From: Trametes villosa
Taxonomy: Eukaryota; Basidiomycota; Agaricomycetes; Polyporales; Polyporaceae
Reading direction: 5' to 3'
NCBI GenBank assembly: GCA_002964805.2
Contig: PUDQ02000089.1
Coordinates: 1-64,000, forward strand
DNA length: 64,000 nucleotides
Shown one piece after another: positions 1 to 11,440 of the stretch (within the stretch, counting starts at the first letter, position 1; each line of letters starts with the position of its first letter). Under the pieces are notes generated by a model, which did not search any database, was not told the DNA's origin, and saw only the letters and a list, made by a program, of their open reading frames with translations. A program made the translations under genes and the position numbers.

Positions 1-701
1 CTTCCATCCCTGCTCCCGCCGACGCCCGAGCGCTCCTTCGCCTTGCGGAGAAGCGTGGCGAGATCGGGGCTGCTGGCCGTGCCCGGGGAGCGATACATGG
101 AGCGCCGCTTGGTCTGGTAGTCCGCCGTGTCCTCGGGCGCGTCGTAGAACACCTCGCTTGTCGACGAGGAGGGCGAGGTGAGGGAGCCGGACGAGGGCGC
201 GGTCGGGGCGCGGCCGGCGCTGTGCACAGGCGAGGGCGTGGGCGGGACGATGATGGGCGTCGCGGGCTGGAGGCCGAGATAGCCGCGCTGGGCGGGCGGG
301 GAGGGCGAGGAGAAGGGGCTGATGGAGGCGGCGGAGAGGTCTGCGCCGAGCTCGTCGACGTCGAAGCCCTCGCGGAGCTGGACGGTGCCGCTGCCACGGA
401 GAGCCTGCTCGAAATCTAAGTCTGTGCGCGAGGCCCTGCGACCAGGCTGGCCATGGGTGTCCTTGGAGGCGACGGGCTGGAGACCAGACGGAAATGAAGA
501 GGGCGGGACCGGGGACCGCGGGGAAGGCTGCTTGAAGAGGGACGCCAGGGTGGACGAGCTCAAGGCGGCGGCTGCGTTGGCGAGGTCGCGGTCGCCGTTC
601 AAGGGGCGGCTCCCGCTCGATCCGCCCGCACCGATTGGCTCGCCTCGCACAAATCAAATCTCCCACTCTTTCAATTTCGCTGCGGCGACCTCTGCGCACA
701 T
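1..701 (-). CDS. Partial low-complexity protein of unknown function (3' end beyond window)
   Basis: A minus-strand frame is open from about position 640 to position 1 and leaves the window. It reads as a Ser/Pro/Ala-rich protein, with stretches such as NGDRDLANAAAALSSSTLAS, LREGFDVDELGADLSAASIS and YQTKRRSMYRSPGTASSPDL. The last of these looks like a conserved region followed by a basic helix (LLRKAKERSG). The 5' end is uncertain. An in-frame TGA lies just upstream, near 651. An ATG at 701-699 (MCAE) can be joined in frame by a 51 nt intron ending ...GGCGAG just before the codons for PIGAGG, but the splice sites are weak. It lies downstream of, and in the same direction as, the GATA factor gene. 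I do not recognise the family; a signalling scaffold is only a guess. Coding status is well supported by amino acid composition, the start is not. Confidence 0.6.
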
Positions 702-1012
702 ATATTGCACGTCGCTTCCGTCCTGGCCTACTTAAAGATAGAGAAAAACAGAGAGTCGTAGGAAGAATGACTGTTGGACAATAATCTACTATCGCATCTA
801 CCGCCATCATACACCGCGCGCCCGACGCATCATCATCATCATGAGCATGAGCAGAGAAAGACATGTGGGGGTCGTGCACCATCGTACTACCGAGCCAGCT
901 GCAGCTACACAAGATCTAGTCAGATTACAAGCATGGATGATAGAACACACACAACGAGAAACGAGAGGAGAAAACAGCACGGCACACGCATACCCTCTGC
1001 GGAGCACGCCTA

Positions 1013-4000
1013 CTAGGCCCCGCCGCCGTCCTTCGAGGAAGAAGACTGTATCTGGGCACTGGTCGAAGTCCGTCGCTGCCGCTTCATCGACCCAGACGAT
1101 GCCAATCCTCCCGTCCGGCTCGTGGGCGACAGCCGCGCGGACGACAGGCTGGACGGCAGCCCGCTTGTCGTCGATGCCCGCGGCCGGTTAGCCTGCGCGG
1201 CGATCTTCGGCAAGTTCGAGTTGTTCTTCCTCGACGATCCATGAGGAGTACCGGATGCGCGGTTCCTGGAGCTCGCTCGTTAACACTGTCAACGCCGCCC
1301 ATGCCGCGGAGCACCCACCTCTTCTTGATCACATCCGTCTTCAGAGACAGCGGTCGTACAACTCCGTGGAGTTTCTGCGCACAACTGTCAGTCCACTGCA
1401 CACGCGCAACTACGCCGCGGAAGCACTTACGTAGAATAGACCACACGCGTTACCTGACATCCAACACATTAACATCACGCGAATCACGCCATTCGAACAT
1501 AACGAGCACTCACACAGGGGCTGACCCTCAGGATCCCGGCGCCACAATGGTGTGATCGTCGTCTGGCAGTTGGTACACGAAGTCGGCGGGGTGTCGCCAT
1601 CCTCGCTCGCAATCCGCGCCTGGCCGCCGGCGTTCGCGCCTGCCTCGGGCGTGCTCCTGCAACGAGGGTTAGCATGAGCATCACCCCATGACCTGCGCGG
1701 TGACAGAACCGTAAAACGCACCCCTTCCGTTGCGCCGCGGCGCCTGCGCGGGCGGCGTTGTCCTGCGTCGCACGCTTGCTTGACGCGATCTTGCGCGGCT
1801 GGGGATTGCGCGAGCTGCCCGGCGCGCCGTCGACAGACGGTGGCGTCGACGCGTTCGAGACGTTATATGGCTCCGGGGACGCATTCGAGCTCGAGCCCAC
1901 GCCGTTCCCCCACCCGTCGCTGGACGGGCTCGGATGGAACGCGCCCTCGGGCGTGTGTTCGATGGGAAGGATCTGGGTGGGGTCCACGTGCGTGAACGGG
2001 TTCGGGTTCGGGCCTAACGCCGGGTTCAGGTCGTGCGTGGAGTGGTACATCATGTTCATCAGCTGGTAGTCCTCGAGCCCCATGTTCGCGATGTTGAAAT
2101 GCGCATACGTCTCCGCCACGGCGTTAGAGGCTGCCACCGCAGCGGCCGAGAGCCCCTCGTTCACGGGCGGCGAGTACGTGCCGTTGAGCGGCGGCCGCAT
2201 TGAGTCCGAGTACGACAGGTCCGCAGAGTGGGCGTCCTTGTGCGACTGGTGGGGGTGGGGCATCGACGCGGACATGTTGCCCTGCATGTGGTGGTTCCCC
2301 CCGGCAGAGAGGTCGAAGAAGGAGTCGTAGGTGGGGACCGAGAAGGTAAAGGAGGACGTGGGGAAGGGGCTCTCTCGGCGCAGCTGTTCGAAGTCCTTCG
2401 CGTCGATGGGGGGAGGAAGCTCCATGCCACCGGGAGGGTCCCCTCGTAACATACTCTCCGCGTGGGGGGCGTCAGCGCGCCGCTTCGTTCCAAGCACACC
2501 TTCAGGGGACCTGGGCTTTCCGTTGATCTGGTGGCGGCCACTCACCCCGGTAAAGATGCCCTCGCGCGCGACCGTGTGGTCGAAGCTGGTCTTACGAACG
2601 TGCTTCGGGAAGGCTCTCTGCTCCGGCGACGGCAGCGTCGACATCGACGCACGGGCGAGGATCCCGGTAGACGGCAGGGATGCAGGGTGGCCGAGGGGGC
2701 TCTGGAGGAGGGAGAACGTGTCGAGGTTGTATTGAGAGCGGTGCTCGCCGGCGGACTCGAAGACGGCGGGGAGCATGAGCTGGGCGGGTAGCGACGAATG
2801 GGGGCTCCTCCGCCCCGACGAGCCAGGGATGGGTATGCTGGAGGACGTAACATCGCGCTTGGGTGGCGAAGAGGAGGGGAACTTGAACTGATTGTGCAGA
2901 TCGGATATGCCCGTCATGGGGGGCCTTGAGCGAGAGCGACTGGCAGGACGCCAGTCCATAGGCGCGCGGGAGCGAGACCTGCTAATCGCACGCCAGTCCA
3001 TCGGCACTTCGCTAATAAGAGGCCAACGCGGCTTAGTATGGCGGAAGATAACGTGATAAGAACATATACGCACTCATCCTCGTCTTTCCCGTCTTGATTC
3101 GCCCCGTCAAAGCCGACCACCTGCACCCTCGCCTTTCCTTTATCAATCGTCCTGCCCCGCTCCGTCTCCTCCGTGCCCGCGGCCGCGCCCTCTGCCGCCG
3201 TGCCATCACCCCCACCGGGCGCCTCCGACTCGCGCTCCTTCCCCGGCTCCTTGCCTCTCTCCCTCTCCCGCTCCTCGTCCTCTTTCTTCTTCTTCAGCGC
3301 GAGCGCCATCATCCGCCACGTCAGGTTCTCCATCCGCTGCGCGTGCGGCAGCGTCGCCTTCTGGCGCGCGTACATCCGCCACACCTGCGTCGCTAGCGGG
3401 TCTTCCTTCGCCATCTTCTCTGGGTCCGCGTCCTCGCTCAACAGCTCGAGAGCCTTCAGGTCCGGGGACCCCGACACCTTCGGAGACGAGAAGGACTGAG
3501 ACTGTTGTTCGTCGACAGACGACTGCCGGGAGGGGAATAGGGGGTCCGAAAACAGGTCCGACAAAAGGCGCCCTTTGGGGCTGGACGCAGAGGTAGGTGC
3601 GGTTGACTTTCCTGAATCGAACAAGGAGAGCGCCGTGGGGCTCGACGAGGTCGCAACCGAGTTGGATATTGAGGGGTGTCGCGGCGGGCCCATCTGGTTG
3701 AGCGACAAGAACGACGCTTCGGAGTAGCTGGACGAAGACGAAGGCATCGACGTCGGCGACATCCACAGGGAGGGCGGAATCCCTGGCGCGAAACGTTCTG
3801 AGGGCTGGTGCGGGGTGGCATTGAAGTCGAATGAGGAGCGGTGGGACGAGAAGCCCTGGGACAGGCTGTCAAGGTGAGGCGATTCCAGTCCGGGAACCAT
3901 AGGTAGGGGACCGCGTCCGCTCGAACTTGACATGTGTGCCCCGGCCAATTGTTGGGTCAGCGAGCCTTGACGATCGTGGGTGAAGTCCCCCTGTTGGGGA

Positions 4001-4725
4001 TCAAACGAGGACATCGGTAGGGGCATTGAGGAAGACGGATGGCGCATGGACACGGGACCGTATGACTGCGAAAGGCCGCTGACTGGGGACTTGCGACGAG
4101 AGTAGGGGGTGTTGTTGGAACCGGGTAGCAGGTGAACGGGGGACGCGCGCTGGGAGGTCGCGGGCGGAGAGGCGTACGGCGATGAGAGGTTGGACCACTG
4201 CGGTGGGACACCCGCGCGGCTTGCATCCTTCACGCCGAGGGCGTGCGTGCGCGCATTGACGCCAAAGTCATGAAGAGAGTGATTAGATCGCCCAGGAAGG
4301 CTGGCGGGCACACCCCCAACGGGAGGCCCTAAGACGCCCGACGCAGCGAGGGCTTGGAACGTGGATGGATCCAGAGGGGAAGAGAACATATTATTCCACT
4401 CGTTGTTCGGCAACGATGAGGGCGTACCGAGTTGGGGCTGAGAGTCAGGATGATGGGACATAGGCGGAAGGGGGTGCTGCAACATGTAGTTCGCTGACGG
4501 GGACTGGCCCGATGTTGCGAGAGGGACCTGGTGCGCCCAGGGGGAGGAATGCGAGGACTGCGAGACGGACGAGGGAGGCGGGCTGATGTCGAGGGTCGCT
4601 GATGATGGGCCTGAGGGCGACAGAGCCTGTGTGTTAATGGTGGGGCGCCCTGGACCGGACGAGGGCCAGGCCTGCTGCTTGGATGACTCTGTGAAGACTC
4701 TAGCAGCGCCGGGCGGGAGTTCCAT
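1013..4725 (-). CDS. areA: AreA/NIT2-type GATA zinc-finger transcription factor (nitrogen regulator)
   Basis: Six exons (4725-3074, 3011-1722, 1656-1514, 1453-1431, 1374-1319, 1265-1013) close to 1138 residues. A DUF1752-type block near residues 445-490 ([20 protein letters not shown], then [10 protein letters not shown]) is the N-terminal signature of the AreA/Nit2/Gln3 group. A single GATA finger lies near residues 1007-1060: [44 protein letters not shown]. The family is nuclear, binds GATA sites and activates nitrogen-scavenging genes when preferred nitrogen is absent. The finger is split by two introns, leaving a 23 nt exon for NACGLFY. A short tandem repeat ([28 protein letters not shown]) starts exon 2. 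The rest is Ser/Pro-rich and disordered. The start is the ATG at 4725, with only non-coding-looking sequence before it. The symbol follows the family; orthology to one named gene is inferred. Confidence 0.93.
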
Positions 4726-5990
4726 AAGACTCCCTCTACGACAATAGACGAACTTGTCAGTAAATCATGGGGATGCGCCGGCAGAACCGCAGAAGTAACG
4801 CACAGGCAAGGGAGGGGCGGGTGATGGCCTGCGGACGGCGTGCGCTCGTCGAGGAGAGATGTGGATGGCGGGGGCGCGCGATGATGCGCGGTGCGATGCG
4901 CTCGAGAGCGAGAGCGTCCAGCGTCGGCCTCGGGATGGGTTGGGGCGGGAGGGGGATGGAGCGGACGACGAGGAGCGATGGCGAGGGGAGGACGGACCGT
5001 GCCCGAGAGCGCAGGAAGACCAAACAACCCGCTCGCAGGCCGCGGATTATTATTGCCGATCGCCCGTTTTCGTGCGGTTATACTGTTAATTAATTATTCC
5101 CAGATCCCATCCGTCCGGCCAACCGCTCCCCTTCCCCTGGATCTTGTGTTTTCTCGCCCGCCGTCCGCGGTTGCTCTCCCCGCTTTCCCAGCCTTTTCCC
5201 GCACGTAGGCTGAAGATGCAGAAGACGTGCAGCAGACTGAGTGCACCGGCCCCGTACTCCGACCTCCTCGTGCTTCTCCCGAGCTAAGGTTACGTTGCCA
5301 TCTCCAACCCTCCCATTCAACTGCGTGCGACGGCTCCTGTCGGAACGGTACGAGGCTCCTGAAAGGACAATGCTGAAAATTGCAGTCGTGCGGGGCGGCC
5401 TGGCTTGAGACCGTACGGGGCGCACTCATCAGACGCCAGGTTTTACATCGCAGCCCGCGTGTAGTTTAGCACCATCGATCCTTCGCCCGCCACTGCGGCC
5501 CCCTCCTCCCCACTCATTTTCCGACCGGCAAGGGCGGCCGCACTGGGCCTCACCGGGACCAAATACGGACCAAACTCAGAGTCATCGCACTCGCAGGCTG
5601 GTGCTGGTCATCCCAAAGATTCACAATGATCCGCACTCATCTGAATCTCTTTGCTCGCCCAATCCGTCATCTCCTACCGCCGCAACTGCCGTCAATGTTG
5701 TACGAATGAAGTAAGTACTCCATCACACCGTCTGCCCGTTGTCAATGCTTTGTGATGACCCGCCCCGGCAGAGGATGTCAGTGATCGCGTATATGGTAGT
5801 ACGGTACAGCTTCTCCCTCCCTCTCCGCCTCTTTGATCCGAATATCGCTCACCTCCTTGAGCATGAGAATCAGGCCTTTATCCGGGTTCCCAAGTACACC
5901 TTGCCTTAGCATGCTTTGTGCAACGTAAAGGCCTTGGGAGATGCTACTGAGCTAAGTACCAGCCAGTTCGCTTTTCACTTCATAGTAGTA
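4726..5990. other. Upstream region of the GATA factor gene; no gene seen
   Basis: GC-rich sequence upstream of the AreA-like gene. Overlapping frames on both strands between about 4,760 and 5,430 have Arg/Pro-rich translations typical of GC-rich non-coding DNA and no recognisable motif. It probably holds the promoter and leader of the GATA factor. Nothing else is supported. Confidence 0.5.
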
Positions 5991-6000
5991 ACTGGAGGAG

Positions 6001-6377
6001 CTACCAAATGGTAGAAGTGTAACTCCGCTCTGTTGAAGCGTAGTTCCACTTCCACTCGCCATCCCACTTCTACCACTTCGGGTGCATTCTGAAGTGGTGA
6101 CAGTGGAAGTGGAAGTGGTCGTCCTAGCGAGATGCATCGCGAACATAGTTCCACCCCCTTGTGGTCGAGCAGACCTAGCGTCCCCGTACGCGCGTCCGCA
6201 TCGCCCTGGTGCACCTGTGCACTGTCCGCCTCGGGTCTGACGTGTGTTGCCCTCACGGGGTTACATTTCGCCAAGTGCAGGTTACGCCGTTAATAGGAGT
6301 AGAAATGGAAGTGGGATGGCGAGTAGAAGTGAACCTCCCACCCATCGAGTCAGTTTCACTACCACCATTCTGGCGGG
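6001..6377. repeat. Foldback repeat cluster, copy 1 (GTAGAAGTGGAACT-type units in both orientations)
   Basis: A unit near 6041-6079 on the plus strand (begins AGTTCCACTTCCACTCGCC) is the reverse complement of one at about 6296-6336 (core GAAGTGGGATGGCGAGT). The arms are about 220 nt apart. Degenerate further units lie at 6001-6024, 6091-6121 and 6351-6377. The same arm pair recurs inside the PI4-kinase gene at 19,856-20,348. The structure resembles a non-autonomous foldback or MITE-like element. No coding capacity or clear target-site duplication was seen. Confidence 0.6.
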
Positions 6378-9300
6378 TCTTCTTTCGTTCCTATTGGCGG
6401 CGCTGCCCGAACGAGACGGACAGCGTTGGGACGCGCGTGTGAGCGAGGCGAGGTGGACATGCGCATGAACAAGATGGAGCGCGCGTGTGCGTGCACGAGC
6501 TGCGATGCGGAGGGCACCAGAGCACGACAGAAAACGGCACTGGTTTGAACAATGCGGTAGCGATTGAGAATAATGCAAGCGCTAGACCCCCATAGCGAGG
6601 GTTAGGTCGAGGACAGCTGTCTACGTGAGGTTGTGGTGTACGGGCGAGCACACAGACATGCTTGACCTGTTCGACTACATCCAATTTTCTACCAGCTGCA
6701 GTAGTCTAGCATACTTTCGATCGGTGATCACCTTCTCCTCACCAATACTGCCTTCTGCAGTGAATTTGCGTCCCACTCCTCCGCACATACAACGCTAGGT
6801 ATCCTACTACCAAACGCGGTCCCGGCGACTGCTCGGTAAGTAGACGTTCTGCAAGAACGATGTTCAGAAAAAACGGCAAGCAACTTTCACACAGAAGGGA
6901 TCCCGGACGCCTGCCAGACGTTACGACGCGATCCAGTAGGTGCTTCACCATTCACTTGCTCAAAATGCGTGACTTCGCCAAAACGTCTTGGCTTGGTTTG
7001 AACTTCTCTTCCGCTGGTTGCACGTTCACTCTTCTAGGTCGAGTTAATCTATATTTCGAACAGGAGGGCCTAGTCGGTGCGTACCATGGCGTACATCTTG
7101 ATATCCGTACTCATTGCTCGTTCAGCAGAGCTCAAACAGTGGGTCAGTTTTTGCTGAGAACATGACGCTTACAATCTCGCGAAACGGGCTTCACACCTGG
7201 ATGATGATGACACGTAAATCCCGATTCTTAGCGGAAACTAACCCTGCAGCGGTTATGCTCTCCATGCGGCACGGAGGGTTTGGCCCCGGCACCACCAAGT
7301 TCGCGCGTAGGGTTAGCATGTTGGTTTGTCTTTTTCACCAAAATAGTTCTCACAGCTGTCTGCCAGCGGTCACCGAAACGGGTATCCCGGACGGATCTTG
7401 GGGTCAAGGAGGTCTGCACCACCATATGCTCCCTTCTCGCCGCACGCTAGAAGGTTGGTATCCAGGCCGCATCGCAGCAGGATCTCCTCAGCATCTCATC
7501 AGCCTGGCTCTTGCTTCATGCTGCTGCTCCTCGGAAGTGTGCCTCCTCAACTCGGCTGAACCGACTCCCTGGCTTCCTTCTCCCTGCTATTGAACACATG
7601 CCTCTGCTACTGCGCCACGTTTCGAGAAGCACACGGCGCGGGTCCCGTCCCACGGCCCACGGGAACGCGCGTGCCGCACAATACACACTCGAGACGCGTC
7701 CCCGAATCGCCGTCCCGTCGCGAGCCCGTTACGTTACGCCAGGACGATGCCAACAACGTTCTCGCACTTGCCTCTTTACCCTGCGTCATGTGGTGGTCCT
7801 TCGCACGCCTCACGTCGGTGCGTCCGCCGAATCCCCGCTCGACTGTCCTGCCGCACACGTGTGCCGAGTAGTGCTTACCCCGCATCCCCGGGATGTCGCG
7901 CTGGCGCGCCGCTGGCATCAATATGCGCTGCGCCGTCGGTCGTGCGCACACCCGGGCGGCGGTCATGGGGCCACTCGTGTGCCCTCGTCCCCCCCTTTGC
8001 TCCTGTGCTTCTCCGGGCGTAGCGGGTAGTTCGTCTTCCTGAGCTCGCCGGCATGACGTCTCTCGCAACCCGTCTCACCAAGCAGCACTGCGCGCGGCCT
8101 GCGTTGTGATTGCTGTCGGCCGCCTTCCTCGCACTTCTCGACAGCTCCCTCCTCCGAAGCCCTGCCCGCATGATCTCTGCTCCAGAGGTACTCAGGCTCG
8201 CCGTTGCGACGCGGTGGCTGGATGGGCCGGGGTGCCTCATCAAATGGTCTCTGCCCCTCTGGAGCTGCGCGCGCTCAGGCCCGCCTCAGGCCCGGTGCCG
8301 CAGCTACGGCTGGCTCTCAGGCTATCCCTTTGATGGGAACTCGGGTCCGGTTGAAGACGCGAAGCAAGCAGCCCACTGCCGCACTGGGATATATTTCACC
8401 GGGCGTACCTTTCTGGCCAAGACCCCGTTGATGAACAATGGACGTCGGACGACTCCAGGCGGGATCTTGCGGTCGCATGCGCCTTTCCCCCGACGAGACG
8501 TCGGGGACGGGGCGGGCCGTTTGTATGTGTTGCTCCGCGGAACGTAGCGGCAGGTGTGGGCGTTTGTATGGACGGCGCCTCCTTCTCTGGCCGTAACCGA
8601 AGCAGGTTCGTCGACGGTCCTCCCAGCCCGGCTTGCGCTGATCATGGCGTCGCAGGAGGTAATCTGCGGCGACGCGCGTTTTACGTGCAGCGGCCGCTTC
8701 CGAGGAGGGCTGCTCATGTCCTGTGATACCTCTGCGCGTGCGTATCTGCGTTCTCGAGCACGATTGGCGATATCTCAGACCGAGGGGATCTCGCTACCGG
8801 TGATCACTGTGAACGCCTTCGCATGGGACCGCGAGGGTTGCACGTATCTAATCGGGACGCGTGTCTTGTCCGTATATAAAGCCCGTACAACCTGATCTTC
8901 CCTGCGTGCTCTTTTCGCTCGGACGATCCGCGCTCGTAAGGTGGCCTCGCGCCGCCTCGCGCAGCGTCCTGCTTTCTCTCTAGTTTCCCGGCTTAGGCGA
9001 CATACTTATCCTCACTTATCCCTGCAACCCCCGATCGGCAAACTCATCATCTCGACCCCCTGCTTCCGTTCCGTCTGCGCCGCCGACGTGCATTCCCCGA
9101 CGAGGCCGGCCGCTGGCAAAGCGTTCAGCACCCCTCCTCTCTCCAACCGCGCACTCTGGAAAACGCTGAGCAGCGGAGGCACACCGAGGAACCGCGCCCT
9201 CCACCGCCACATTGCGCGCGTTCCAGATCGCTTGCGCCCTGCATGTTTTCGCTATCTCCGGGGCCGGCGGCACCCCCTATCGAGCCCCGCCCCCGAGCTT

Positions 9301-9822
9301 ATCTCCGGCGCGGCGCGCCGCCGTGCCTCAGCTGAGGCGGCGGGCGACGCGGGACCGCGGGGCCGGCGAATGGTGGCGGCCTGGTTTGCGCTCGGTCGCG
9401 CGCGCTCGATCGCGTTGCGCGGGCGGGCGCGCGGATCGACGGGAGAGCGGTTCTCGCGGCGCGCAGGCGGAGGTTGGGCTGCCTGGCGGGCGGGGCTGCC
9501 GCAGTGCCGGCGCTAGGATAATGGGAGGCGCCTGGGGCGCGCGCGATATCGAACATCAGGCCAAACAACGGCTGATCGAGAGGCACGGAGGTACGTCAGA
9601 GAGTCGCGGATGGGCGCGGCACCGGGGCGGCGGACGGATGCGAGGCTGCAAACTGTGCAGAAAAATTCACATGTTCCTGGCTAGCGGCGCCCCGGACGAG
9701 TCTCGTTCGTAGGAGGTTGGAAGCAAACAGTGCGATTGATACGTCTGATGTACAGATGTGTGGACGTGGTTCAATAAATACAGCGTGATGGAAAGCGGAA
9801 TACAGCGGTCACAACGTCAGGT
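6378..9822. other. Long gene-poor interval
   Basis: About 3.4 kb with no convincing gene on either strand. Frames of 100-190 codons (for example 7511-8029, 8110-8547, 8941-9516) are Arg/Ala/Pro/Ser-rich, overlap frames on the other strand, lack recognisable motifs and often lack an ATG. A TATA box at 8872-8879 (see its own entry) has no obvious coding target. Decayed mobile DNA is possible but not shown. Confidence 0.5.
8870..8881 (+). promoter_or_regulatory. Orphan TATA box
   Basis: The sequence GTATATAAAGC matches a strong TATA box on the plus strand and is followed by pyrimidine-rich tracts of the kind seen at fungal transcription starts. No recognisable coding region with an ATG follows within 1 kb, so the transcript, if any, is unknown. 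Confidence 0.35.
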
Positions 9823-11361
9823 TTACTTGAGCGACGCGAAGCCAACCGCGCTCTGGTCGAACGAGAAGACGCTGTACACGTTCTTCATGAAGCTAGAAGA
9901 TGGCAGTCAGACGATATTCCTGACACCGGAATCAACCGTATAACTTACCTGTCGCCGAGCAACCAGGTGTTAGAGCCGAGACCGAGGTCCTGGCCCGCGA
10001 TCGCGCCGATGCACAGCGACGAGCTGACCCTGCCGAAGTTGAAGTTCGCCCGGCTGATCGTCCACTTCTTCCCGCCCCAGCTGAACGCGACGTTGGAGGG
10101 GACGTTGTCGCACGGGAACGAGTAGAAGCCGTTCTGCGAGTCGTACAGCTTCGAGCCCTTGATGCTCTTGTAGAAGGCCGCGACCTGGCTCGGAGGGCCG
10201 TAGATGATGGTGGTGCCGGAGTCGATGATGGTCTGGAAGTTCGACTGGACCGCCTGCTCCGGTATAGCGGTGAGAATGTGCTCCCCCAAACACGGAAGGT
10301 ACAATGAACGTACCTTAGTGCCGACGTTCAAGCTCGCGCCCGCAATCTGCCAAAAGCCAGAGCCGGTGACGGTGTGATATTCGATCGCGCCGCTGTACAG
10401 CGAGGTGTCGGTGCCACCAAGGTAGAGCTCCGAGCCGGTCTTCGCCAACTTGAAGGCGAAGACGCCGGTCTTCACCGCGCCCTGAGACTTCGCGTTGTTG
10501 AAGAAGGGGCTCTGGCGGAAGTTTGAGAGCAAGGGGAATGCAAGCCCGAGGATGCCGTCCATAGCCTCGCCGGCGAACGAGCTCGACAGGGTGTTGACGG
10601 GCGAGAAGTACTGATTCTTGACCGTGATACCGGCGACGGAGACTGTGTCGGTGTAGACGGGTCCGGAGACCGTGGAACCGTCGCCGTACTGGATGGAGAA
10701 CGTGCCGCTCTTGCGCGTGTCCGTAGACGAGGTTGACGGGTCGTACTTGTGCTTCCCGTTGCAGCTCGTGCCGGTGCAGCTGACGGAAGGAACCCAGAGA
10801 TCAGCGGAACCGGCTACGAAGACGGTGAGCGGCGGCGTTCGACATATGTACGGGTTATGCTTACTGTCGAAGTCGATAAAGAACGTCTTGCCCGGCGTGC
10901 CGATGTTGATGTTTCCCGCCCAGTACTGGTCGCCATCTTCGTCGGTGAGAGCCTCAGCCTGGCGCCTCTCGGCGGACTTGTCCATCTGCGAGTAGTTGGC
11001 GACAGGGCGGATGTGTGCGCCCTGAGAGGATGTCAGCGCACCGCAAAGCGGTGTACAACAGCAGAACGGACCTCGTTGAAGTTGTGGCGACCCGAGTTGC
11101 GCTCGAGGTTGATCATGTTGCTGCGATGTTTGCTACCGGGAGACGATGTCAGCACACGCACACGGAGGAAACCAAGGATGATACGCACTTGCGGTCACGA
11201 ACGACCTGCGCAACGGCGCGGTTGTGGTCGAACCAGCCGCTCTCGGTGGTGAAGCCGTTGCGCTTCTCGAACGGTATACGGGTACCCAGGCCCTCCACCA
11301 CGGGAGAAGCGGCCGCCGAGAGGACAAGAGCGAGGGTGACAAGGCTGTGTTGCACGAACAT
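9823..11361 (-). CDS. Secreted aspartic protease A (family A1, polyporopepsin-like)
   Basis: Six exons (11361-11189, 11132-11072, 11021-10865, 10813-10314, 10253-9949, 9892-9823) give 421 residues. The N-terminus MFVQHSLVTLALVLSAAAS is a signal peptide. It is followed by a propeptide and the mature pepsin fold (YWAGNINIGTPGKTFFIDF). The first active-site motif, DTGSADLW, is created by splicing across the 10814-10864 intron. The second is DSGTTIIYGPPS. A Cys pair (CTGTSC) follows the first active site. The enzyme should be a secreted endopeptidase active at acid pH. It is paralogous to the copies at 31.2-32.5 kb and 36.7-38.1 kb but has a different intron layout: extra introns before GAHIRP and after NVGTK, and none before SPFFN. 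A TATA box lies about 75 nt upstream of the ATG. Confidence 0.95.
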
Positions 11362-11430
11362 GGTGAAGTGAGGTGGACGTAGAGGAGGATGGGTGAAGTG
11401 GTGATGACTTTCGAAGCCGAAGTACCCCGG

Positions 11431-11440
11431 GTTATATACG
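11431..11440 (-). promoter_or_regulatory. TATA box of aspartic protease A
   Basis: CGTATATAAC on the minus strand lies about 75 nt upstream of the protease A start codon at 11361. Protease C has a similar box at a similar distance (38,212-38,219), which supports a shared promoter layout. Confidence 0.65.

Noticed and set aside
828..850. CAT repeat run as possible His-rich coding sequence
   Set aside because: Short microsatellite in the spacer between the partial gene and the GATA gene; frames on both strands end quickly and match nothing.
5090..5429. Two overlapping 111-codon minus-strand frames
   Set aside because: They overlap in different frames, share no motif with known proteins and have no splice or promoter support.
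8941..9516. Possible 191-codon gene
   Set aside because: It begins at GTG with no upstream ATG, is Arg/Ala-rich throughout, has no motif and overlaps open frames on the other strand. Long frames arise by chance in GC-rich DNA.
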